Source of the DNA: Sideroxydans sp.
GTDB lineage: Bacteria; Pseudomonadota; Gammaproteobacteria; Burkholderiales; Gallionellaceae
Length of the DNA stretch: 34,069 nt
NCBI GenBank assembly: GCA_011620315.1
Contig: WOZO01000024.1
Location: 1 to 34,069 of the forward strand
Direction: 5' to 3'
The translations under genes and the position numbers were made by a program. The number at the start of each line of letters is the position of its first letter. Position 1 is the first letter of the stretch. The notes beneath the pieces are model-generated. The model ran no database searches. It saw nothing but the letters and a program-made list of their open reading frames with translations, and had not been told where the DNA came from. Shown here one piece after another: positions 28,478 to 34,069 of the stretch.

Positions 28478-29631
28478 GTCGCTGCTTTCAGGTCGGTCCG
28501 GATAGCCTCTCGCTGTTGCAGAACGGCACGGAGTTCTTTCCTTCACTTTGCGCCGACATCGATGCGGCGCAACATTCCGTTCACCTTGAGACGTATATCT
28601 TCGCGCCCGACGAGACCGGCCGACTGGTGTCGCAGGCCTTGCAACATGCGGCGCGGCGGCAGGTCGCGGTACGTTTGCTGATCGACGGGTTTGGATCTTA
28701 CGATCTGCCGGATTCATGGGTGGAGGAGATGCGCGGCGCGGGTGTGGAGGTGTTGTGGTTTCGTCGCGAGCGCGGCTTCCTTCCCATGCGCCGCTATCGT
28801 TGGCGACGCATGCATCGCAAACTGGCCGTGGTCGACGGTGAGATCGCCTACGTGGGTGGCATCAATATCGTCAACGATATTCCGGATGACGAGGGTTTCG
28901 ATGCGCCGCGCATGGATTACGCGGTGCGCATGCAGGGGCCGCTGGTGCATGAAGTGCAGGAGGAGATGTGCCATCTTTGGTTCGGTGTTCGCTGGGCCAG
29001 TATGCGCAAGCGTATCGGGCGTTTGCGTGTGCAACTTCGCCGTCGCAAGGCTGCCGATCCCGGGCGGGGCGCAACGCTGTTGTTGCGCGACAATGTGCGC
29101 CACCGGCACGAGATCGAAGCCGCCTATTTGCATGCCGTCATCCAGGCCCGGCATGAAATCGTGCTGGCGCATGCATATTTTCTGCCGGGACGCCCGATGC
29201 GCCGCGCGTTGAAGCGGGCTGCCAAGCGCGGGGTGCGTGTGGTGTTGCTGGTGCAGGGCAGGGTGGAATACCGCTTTCAGTATTATGCGACGCAGTACTT
29301 GTATGGGCAGATGCTGGCGGCGGGGATCGAGATCTATGAGTATCGCGACAGTTTCATGCATGCCAAAGCATGTGTGGTGGATAGTGCATGGGCGACGCTG
29401 GGTTCTTCCAATCTGGACCCGTTCAGTCTGTGGATGGCGCGCGAGGCGAATCTGGTGGTGCGCGATACGGAGTTCGCGACTTGTTTGCGCGACAGCGTGA
29501 TGCAGGCCGTGCAACACCGTGCGGATCATATCCTTCATCCGCCGCGTCATCCGTTCGTGGTGTTTCTGTCGCGCCTCAGTTACGGTGGGGCCCGTTTGCT
29601 GGTGGGGCTTCTGGTAAGACAGCGTCACTGA
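28474..29631 (+). CDS. clsB: Cardiolipin synthase, ClsB type
   Basis: A 385-residue phospholipase D superfamily enzyme that makes cardiolipin at the inner membrane. Both HKD motifs are intact: H114-K116-D121 (HRKLAVVDG) and H296-K298-D303 (HAKACVVDS), each followed by the glycine/serine text usual in the superfamily (YVGGIN, LGSSNLD). It lacks the two N-terminal membrane helices of ClsA, which points to the ClsB type. The ATG at 28474 overlaps the stop of the YbhP-like gene (ATGA). The C-terminal part has a mildly hydrophobic segment that could contact the membrane. Confidence 0.92.
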   Translation: MSRCFQVGPDSLSLLQNGTEFFPSLCADIDAAQHSVHLETYIFAPDETGRLVSQALQHAARRQVAVRLLIDGFGSYDLPDSWVEEMRGAGVEVLWFRRERGFLPMRRYRWRRMHRKLAVVDGEIAYVGGINIVNDIPDDEGFDAPRMDYAVRMQGPLVHEVQEEMCHLWFGVRWASMRKRIGRLRVQLRRRKAADPGRGATLLLRDNVRHRHEIEAAYLHAVIQARHEIVLAHAYFLPGRPMRRALKRAAKRGVRVVLLVQGRVEYRFQYYATQYLYGQMLAAGIEIYEYRDSFMHAKACVVDSAWATLGSSNLDPFSLWMAREANLVVRDTEFATCLRDSVMQAVQHRADHILHPPRHPFVVFLSRLSYGGARLLVGLLVRQRH

Positions 29632-29678
29632 GCTGGCCATCACGGGTGCGCGAAAGATTTAATTCCGGATGCAGCAGC

Positions 29679-29684
29679 TATAAT
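29679..29684 (+). promoter_or_regulatory. Candidate -10 box of the ABC exporter gene
   Basis: A perfect TATAAT lies 29 bp before the ABC exporter ATG, after the clsB stop. The region at the -35 distance (GATTTA) is weak. The box and its flank (TATAATGCG then CCTTT) resemble those of the fmdB promoter. Confidence 0.45.
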
Positions 29685-29713
29685 GCGACCTTTGTTTTAA
29701 GACCATAACGCCG

Positions 29714-31510
29714 ATGCGCCACGCCAGTTCGCACCATTCCCCTTCCTCCGGCATGCCCACCCGCACCGACTGGACGGTGATCAAGAGTCTTGTTCCCTAC
29801 CTGCTCGAATTCAAGTGGCGGGTCGGTTTCGTCATCCTGCTGCTGGTCGCCTCCAAGCTGGCCAACGTGGTCGTGCCGCTGGCGCTGAAAGAGATCGTGG
29901 ACGAGATGGGCAAACCGCAGGCCATGCTGGCCGTGCCGGTGATGCTGATCGTCGGCTACGGGCTGCTGCGCCTGCTGTCCACGCTGTTCGGCGAACTGCG
30001 CGATGCGTTGTTCGCCAAGGTCACGCAGCGCGCCATCCGCCGGGTGGCCCTGCAGGTGTTCGAGCACCTGCACAGCCTGAGCCTGCGCTTCCATCTGGAA
30101 CGCCAGACCGGCGGCGTGTCGCGCGACATCGAGCGCGGCACGCGCGGCATCAGCTTCCTGCTCACCTTCCTGCTGTTCAATATTCTGCCCACGCTGCTGG
30201 AGATCGGTCTGGTGGCGGCCATCCTGTTCGTGAAATACGACCCCATGTTTGCCATCATCACCTTCGTCACGCTGGCCGCCTACATCGTGTTCACGCTGGT
30301 GGTGACCGAATGGCGCATGGTGTTCCGCCGCACCATGAACGACATGGATTCCAAGGCCAACACGCGCGCCATCGACAGCCTGATCAACTACGAGACGGTG
30401 AAATATTTCGGCAACGAGAAGTTCGAGGTCGCGCGCTACGACGAGCAGATGAAGAGCTGGGAAGTGTCGGCCGTGCGCAACCAGACTTCGCTGGCCACGC
30501 TGAACGCCGGCCAGAGCATTATTATCGCCATCGGCGTCACGCTGCTGATGCTGCTGGCCTCGCAGCAGGTGGTGGCGGGCAAGATGACCATCGGCGATCT
30601 GGTGCTGGTCAACGTGTACATGCTGCAACTGTACATGCCGCTGCACTTTCTGGGTTTCGTCTACCGCGAGATCAAGAACGCGCTGGCCGATATGGAGAAG
30701 ATGTTCCGCCTGCTGGATGTGCACCGGGAAGTGGAAGACGCACCGGATGCGACGCCCCTGAAGTTGGAACACGCAGCCGTGCGTTTCGAGCAGGTTGAGT
30801 TCTCCTACGATCCGACGCGGCAGATATTGCACGGTGTCAGCTTCGATGTTCCCGCCGGTCATACCGTGGCCGTGGTGGGTGCGAGCGGGGCGGGCAAGTC
30901 CACGCTGTCGCGACTGCTGTTCCGTTTCTATGATGTGGACAGCGGCGCGGTGGTGATCGACGGGCAGGACATCCGCAGCGTGACGCAGGCCAGCCTGCGT
31001 GCCGCCATCGGCATCGTGCCGCAGGACACTGTGCTGTTCAACGATACCATCTATTACAACATCGCCTATGGCCGTCCCGATGCGACGCGCGATGAAGTGC
31101 TGCGTGCCGCGCAGTCGGCGCATATCCATCACTTCATCGAATCGCTGCCTTTGGGCTACGACACCATGGTGGGCGAGCGCGGCCTGAAATTGTCCGGTGG
31201 CGAGAAACAGCGCGTCGCCATCGCGCGCGCCATGCTGAAGGACCCGGCCATTCTGATCTTCGACGAGGCGACTTCGGCGCTGGATTCCAAATCCGAGAAA
31301 GCCATTCAGGATCAGATGCGCCTGATCGCCCGCGAACGCACCACGCTGATCATCGCCCACCGTCTGTCCACCGTGGTGGATGCGGAGCAGATACTGGTGA
31401 TGGATAAAGGCGTTATCGTCGAGCGCGGTACGCACAGTGAATTGCTGGCAAAGCAGGGCGTATATGCCCAGATGTGGGCCTTGCAGCAGCAGGAAGCGCG
31501 GCCTGCATAG
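29714..31510 (+). CDS. ABC exporter, Atm1/heavy-metal type half-transporter
   Basis: A 598-residue half-transporter with an N-terminal membrane domain (about 35-310, six helices) and a C-terminal ATPase. The ATPase has Walker A GASGAGKST (389-397), the signature LSGGEKQR near 493-500, Walker B ILIFDEATSALD and the switch region IIAHRLSTV. Membrane-domain text such as RAIRRVALQVFEHLHSLSLR, RQTGGVSRDIERGTRGI and SLINYETVKYFGNE is typical of the Atm1/HMT1 group, which exports glutathione-linked or metal-thiol compounds in bacteria. The substrate cannot be assigned from sequence. The ATG at 29714 follows a candidate -10 box. Confidence 0.92.
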   Translation: MRHASSHHSPSSGMPTRTDWTVIKSLVPYLLEFKWRVGFVILLLVASKLANVVVPLALKEIVDEMGKPQAMLAVPVMLIVGYGLLRLLSTLFGELRDALFAKVTQRAIRRVALQVFEHLHSLSLRFHLERQTGGVSRDIERGTRGISFLLTFLLFNILPTLLEIGLVAAILFVKYDPMFAIITFVTLAAYIVFTLVVTEWRMVFRRTMNDMDSKANTRAIDSLINYETVKYFGNEKFEVARYDEQMKSWEVSAVRNQTSLATLNAGQSIIIAIGVTLLMLLASQQVVAGKMTIGDLVLVNVYMLQLYMPLHFLGFVYREIKNALADMEKMFRLLDVHREVEDAPDATPLKLEHAAVRFEQVEFSYDPTRQILHGVSFDVPAGHTVAVVGASGAGKSTLSRLLFRFYDVDSGAVVIDGQDIRSVTQASLRAAIGIVPQDTVLFNDTIYYNIAYGRPDATRDEVLRAAQSAHIHHFIESLPLGYDTMVGERGLKLSGGEKQRVAIARAMLKDPAILIFDEATSALDSKSEKAIQDQMRLIARERTTLIIAHRLSTVVDAEQILVMDKGVIVERGTHSELLAKQGVYAQMWALQQQEARPA

Positions 31511-31660
31511 GACCGGCGACCGGCGGCAGAGTCGGGCCGACAAATGGACAAGCGGGGGAAATACCGACCTTTAGCTATTAACTTTCTTCAACTCTCGGTA
31601 AATCGCCGAACAGGTGCGGGACAGCGAGATGCGGGATTGGCGCTTATGCAACATGCCGTC

Positions 31661-31688
31661 TTGCCTGTACGGACATTTGGGTTATCCT
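31661..31688 (+). promoter_or_regulatory. Possible sigma-70 promoter of the pbpG-like gene
   Basis: TTGCCT (31661-31666) and TATCCT (31683-31688) are 16 bp apart, 34 bp before the chosen start codon. This is a moderate match only. The rest of the gap between the ABC exporter and this gene holds nothing I can identify. Confidence 0.3.
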
Positions 31689-31722
31689 GCGTCCCGTCTC
31701 GTGAGGTATCAAGAGGATGAAT

Positions 31723-32580
31723 ATGCGTTATTTTCTGATCTCGGCGCTGTTTGCAACTGCCGCGCTCTCCGTGCAGGCGGCGGACTTCGAGCGTGCAAAT
31801 CACGGCAAATTGCCCAAGTTGGGTTCGGCCATCGCCATGATCTATGACGAGCAGACCGGCCAGCCGCTGTATAGCAAGAATATCGACAATGTGGTGCCCA
31901 TCGCTTCCATCACCAAGCTGATGACGGCCATGGTGATTCTGGATGCGAATCTGCCACTGGACGAGCCCATCACCATCACGCGTGAGGACAGGGATCGTCT
32001 GAAAGGCACCAAATCCAGACTGAAGGAAGGCATGACCCTGACACGGGGTGACTTGCTGACACTGGCCGTGATGGCGTCGGAGAATCACGCCGCCTCGGCT
32101 TTGGCGCGCACCTATCCCGGCGGTACGCAGGTGCTGGTGGCGATGATGAATGCCAAGGCGCGCGAGCTGGGTATGGAAGATACGCATTTTGAAGGGCCGG
32201 TTGGTCTGCAGAGCGAAAACGTCTCTACAGCCAAAGACTTGGTGAAGATGGTGCTGGCGGCACAGGGTTACGAGCACATTCGGCGCGCCTCGACCCAGAG
32301 TCGGCATGTGGTGCAGATCAATGCTCGCCAGTCTTTGCATTTTGGCAACACCAATCCTTTGGTGCGCAGCCGCAACTGGGAGATCGGCCTTTCCAAGACC
32401 GGCTATATCAGTGAAGCCGGGCGTTGTCTGGTGATGCAGGCCAGGCTGTCGGAGCGCCCCACGGTGATCGTGCTGCTCGATTCGTGGGGCAAGAACACCC
32501 GCGTCGGGGATGCCAACCGCATCAAGAACTGGATGGAACGTCCTGCTCCGCGCAGTACAAGGCAGAGCCGGATGCGCTAG
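31723..32580 (+). CDS. pbpG: D-alanyl-D-alanine endopeptidase, PBP7/PbpG family
   Basis: A 285-residue periplasmic serine peptidase of the S11 family (low-molecular-mass PBP7 type) that cuts D-Ala-containing cross-links in peptidoglycan. A signal peptide (about 1-19, ending SVQA) precedes the penicillin-binding motifs S62-I-T-K65, S119-E-N121 and K225-T-G227. All three are intact. It lacks the long C-terminal domain of DacA-type carboxypeptidases, which supports the PBP7 assignment. The ATG at 31723 was preferred because AGAGG (31712-31716) then has a 6-base spacing; it directly abuts the alternative ATG at 31717. A strong terminator follows. Confidence 0.9.
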   Translation: MRYFLISALFATAALSVQAADFERANHGKLPKLGSAIAMIYDEQTGQPLYSKNIDNVVPIASITKLMTAMVILDANLPLDEPITITREDRDRLKGTKSRLKEGMTLTRGDLLTLAVMASENHAASALARTYPGGTQVLVAMMNAKARELGMEDTHFEGPVGLQSENVSTAKDLVKMVLAAQGYEHIRRASTQSRHVVQINARQSLHFGNTNPLVRSRNWEIGLSKTGYISEAGRCLVMQARLSERPTVIVLLDSWGKNTRVGDANRIKNWMERPAPRSTRQSRMR

Positions 32581-32635
32581 CCGCGCAAATAAAAAGGGCC
32601 GCTGTTGCGCTAGCCGTTTAGTTAAAGTGAGTAGT

Positions 32636-32669
32636 AAATAAGGGGGCCTTTTGGGCTCCCTTATTTTTT
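32636..32669 (+). terminator. Intrinsic terminator after the pbpG-like gene
   Basis: AAATAAGGGGGCC (32636-32648) pairs with GGCTCCCTTATTT (32654-32666) through 13 positions with one G/T wobble, around a 5-base loop. The T-tract runs to 32669. It marks the boundary between the housekeeping segment and the AT-richer accessory segment. Confidence 0.92.
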
Positions 32670-32687
32670 GCGCGTCGACTTTATGTG

Positions 32688-32715
32688 TTGCATTTATAAC
32701 TATAAACGTTATACT
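32688..32715 (+). promoter_or_regulatory. Promoter with overlapping operator of the Xre/RES module
   Basis: TTGCAT (32688-32693) and TATACT (32710-32715) are 16 bp apart and end 17 bp before the antitoxin ATG. An exact inverted repeat TATAAC (32695-32700) / GTTATA (32708-32713) with a 7-bp spacer fills the spacer and enters the -10 box. A repressor bound there would block RNA polymerase, as expected for an autoregulated toxin-antitoxin operon. Confidence 0.6.
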
Positions 32716-32732
32716 TCACGCATGGAGGCGAT

Positions 32733-33128
32733 ATGACTAATGTACAAACAGCAGTAACACAAGGCCGCCCAGACCGAGGCGCAGTCTCAAAGATGCTGAT
32801 GCAGTTATTTGAGCATTGGGCGATCAATACGGAAGATCAGCTCGATATGCTTGGCTTGGCCAGAGACAACCGGGCGGCACTTGCGCGGTATCGCAAAGGT
32901 TCGCCTATATCTGCAAGCCGTGACGCAAATGAACGTGCTGGGCACTTATTGGCGATCCACAAAAACTTGCGCCTACTGTTTCCTCATAATCGCGATCTTG
33001 CGTACCGCTGGATGAGCACGAGAAATAGAGCGTTTGAGGGGCGCACACCAGTCGATGTAGTCAGGGATTATGGCTTCGCTGGGCTTTTGATGGTTCGCAG
33101 CTATCTGGATAGAATGCGCGGGCAATAA
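32733..33128 (+). CDS. Xre/MbcA/ParS-type antitoxin
   Basis: A 131-residue antitoxin of the Xre-RES group. The N-terminal two-thirds is a helical region with an Xre-like helix-turn-helix (about 25-65, [20 protein letters not shown]). The C-terminal part is the toxin-binding domain with [34 protein letters not shown], the strongest family signature (DUF2384). Such proteins neutralise the RES toxin and repress their own operon; the inverted repeat in the promoter is the likely operator. The ATG at 32733 has GGAGG at about 32723-32727. Its stop overlaps the toxin start by one base. Confidence 0.92.
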   Translation: MTNVQTAVTQGRPDRGAVSKMLMQLFEHWAINTEDQLDMLGLARDNRAALARYRKGSPISASRDANERAGHLLAIHKNLRLLFPHNRDLAYRWMSTRNRAFEGRTPVDVVRDYGFAGLLMVRSYLDRMRGQ

Positions 33129-33829
33129 TGGACGCAATCTTTACCGAGCTTAGGCTTGCAGATACTCATAGTGATCTGTATCGCAATATCGTATCGCTAC
33201 GCAGTCAGGAAGACTTGTACGATGATCTAAGCAACGACCCGAGTGATTGGCGTCAAGCAATCGAGTTGGAGCTTCAAACTCAGCCCGCCACCTATCTCTC
33301 ACACACCCCCATTATCCATCGTCCATTTGAGGAGGCAGCTTGGGACGAGGCGATTGGCTTTCCATTTAGAGAATGGTCACGCAGTCGTTATTCAGACGGC
33401 TCATTTGGTGTGTGGTATGGCTCAGATTCAATCGATACAACCATTCATGAGACGGTATATCACTGGCGTAATAGCCTATTGGCTGATGCCGGATTTACCG
33501 CCGCTGGAATAAAAATAGAACGTCGCGTGCATCTTGTACGATGCGATGCTGCACTGATTGATCTACGCGGCTCTGTCACCCAGTATCCAATGCTGGTCAG
33601 CGCCAATGACTACACAATTACGCAACAGATTGGTGGAAGATTGCATCGAGAAGGTCATCCTGGGCTAGTAACGGTATCAGCACGCTGCTCAGGAGATGTG
33701 TACGCGGTCTTGAATCCTGCTGTGCTGTCTAACCCGCGATCTAATTGTTACCTCACATACACCACCACAGACAAAGGCGTGGATGTAGAACGAACCCCAG
33801 GTGAATTGCTGCTTTCAATTCCCGAATAA
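33128..33829 (+). CDS. RES-domain toxin (NAD+-degrading type)
   Basis: A 233-residue RES-domain protein. Characterised RES toxins degrade intracellular NAD+ and halt growth, and are held in check by the Xre partner. The family residues are likely R87 (RSRYSDGSFGVWYG), E108 (IDTTIHETVYHW) and S184 (VTVSARCSGD), in the expected order. The ATG at 33128 overlaps the antitoxin stop (TAATG), so the pair is translationally coupled. Base composition is lower in GC than the genes to the left, consistent with acquisition by transfer. The C-terminus is intact, so the toxin is probably functional. Confidence 0.9.
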   Translation: MDAIFTELRLADTHSDLYRNIVSLRSQEDLYDDLSNDPSDWRQAIELELQTQPATYLSHTPIIHRPFEEAAWDEAIGFPFREWSRSRYSDGSFGVWYGSDSIDTTIHETVYHWRNSLLADAGFTAAGIKIERRVHLVRCDAALIDLRGSVTQYPMLVSANDYTITQQIGGRLHREGHPGLVTVSARCSGDVYAVLNPAVLSNPRSNCYLTYTTTDKGVDVERTPGELLLSIPE

Positions 33830-33886
33830 TGTCTGCCCACGGCCGCCGTATGGCGCTCTCCTGTAAATTGGCGTTCCCGACAGCTC

Positions 33887-34069
33887 TTAGCCGCTTCGCT
33901 CTTGATTCAGGATAAGTAGACGCCGCAAAATTTCATCGTCGGTCATGCCTGCTGTGTAGTCTGTCCATCCATAAGCCGCAGCTACTGCGACATCAAGTTG
34001 TGCATGTAACTGCACTAGCAGCCTGTCGGACTTCCTCCACTCCAAGCAACCCGCCCCTGAATTGCAGAC
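33887..34069 (-). CDS. C-terminal tail of a probable DNA methyltransferase/restriction-modification protein (partial)
   Basis: An open minus-strand frame enters from the right edge and ends with TAA at 33887-33889, leaving 60 residues. It reads EWRKSDRLLVQLHAQLDVAV, then AAAYGWTDYTAGMTDDEILRRL and LILNQERSG. The pattern of LHxxLDxAVxxAYGW, then DDEILxxLLxLNxER, is one I recall at the C-termini of large class I SAM-dependent DNA methyltransferases and type II/IIG-like restriction-modification proteins. The catalytic part lies outside the window, so the enzyme class is uncertain. It converges on the RES toxin gene with 57 bp between their stops, and no clear terminator was seen there. Confidence 0.6.
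   Translation of the reverse strand, partial: VCNSGAGCLEWRKSDRLLVQLHAQLDVAVAAAYGWTDYTAGMTDDEILRRLLILNQERSG

Noticed and set aside
29678-31543. 621-codon minus-strand open frame opposite the ABC exporter
   Set aside because: Shadow frame rich in His and Gln with no domain signature. The plus strand has complete ABC transporter motifs.

Overview
The window looks like chromosomal DNA of a GC-rich Gram-negative betaproteobacterium. The evidence is the family-level resemblance of the housekeeping proteins (SecF, ClpS/ClpA, monomeric isocitrate dehydrogenase, RluE, AspRS, NadA), the fmdB-DUF502-aspS and nudB/EEP-phosphatase/clsB groupings, and the outer-membrane export genes. Placement near Nitrosomonadales/Gallionellaceae is a guess from general resemblance and was not tested.

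Layout. (a) 22-1611: secF and a dedA-family gene, end to end. (b) 1549-5041, minus strand: clpS, clpA and gluQ in one overlapping run. gluQ has no usual start codon and probably begins at a CTG inside clpA. (c) 5131-6165: a cold-shock gene with its own promoter and terminator, then a lipobox protein with an A/P/E-rich stretch and a C-terminal membrane helix, then a second terminator. (d) 6185-8981: monomeric icd (minus) and rluE (plus), diverging with only 31 bp between start codons. (e) 8982-22524: a regulatory region, then an eight-gene Pel exopolysaccharide operon, pelX-like epimerase followed by pelA-B-C-D-E-F-G, with adjoining or overlapping genes nearly throughout. (f) 22573-29631: fmdB, DUF502, aspS, a secreted RNase with its barstar-like inhibitor, nudB, nadA, a YbhP-like phosphatase/nuclease and clsB. 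(g) 29679-32669: an Atm1-type ABC exporter, a PBP7-type peptidoglycan hydrolase and a strong terminator. (h) 32688-34069: a visibly more AT-rich accessory segment with an Xre/RES toxin-antitoxin module and the tail of a probable DNA methyltransferase or restriction-modification protein running off the edge.

How the genes work together. The pel operon is complete. PelX would supply UDP-GalNAc by C4 epimerisation; PelF polymerises; PelG with PelD and PelE forms the c-di-GMP-gated inner-membrane complex; PelA deacetylates and trims the polymer in the periplasm; PelC and PelB export it. The best transcription signal upstream of pelX is a near-consensus sigma-54 (-24/-12) element at 9111-9126, with a palindrome cluster at 9018-9049 placed where an enhancer-binding activator would bind. 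This would give two layers of control: RpoN plus an activator on transcription, and c-di-GMP on PelD. It is the most interesting hypothesis in the window.

Other points worth attention are the gluQ CTG start, the RNase/barstar pair set among housekeeping genes, the lipobox protein with a C-terminal anchor, and the accessory segment at the right edge. I saw no rRNA, tRNA, CRISPR array or insertion sequence. No gene-free stretch exceeds 300 bases.
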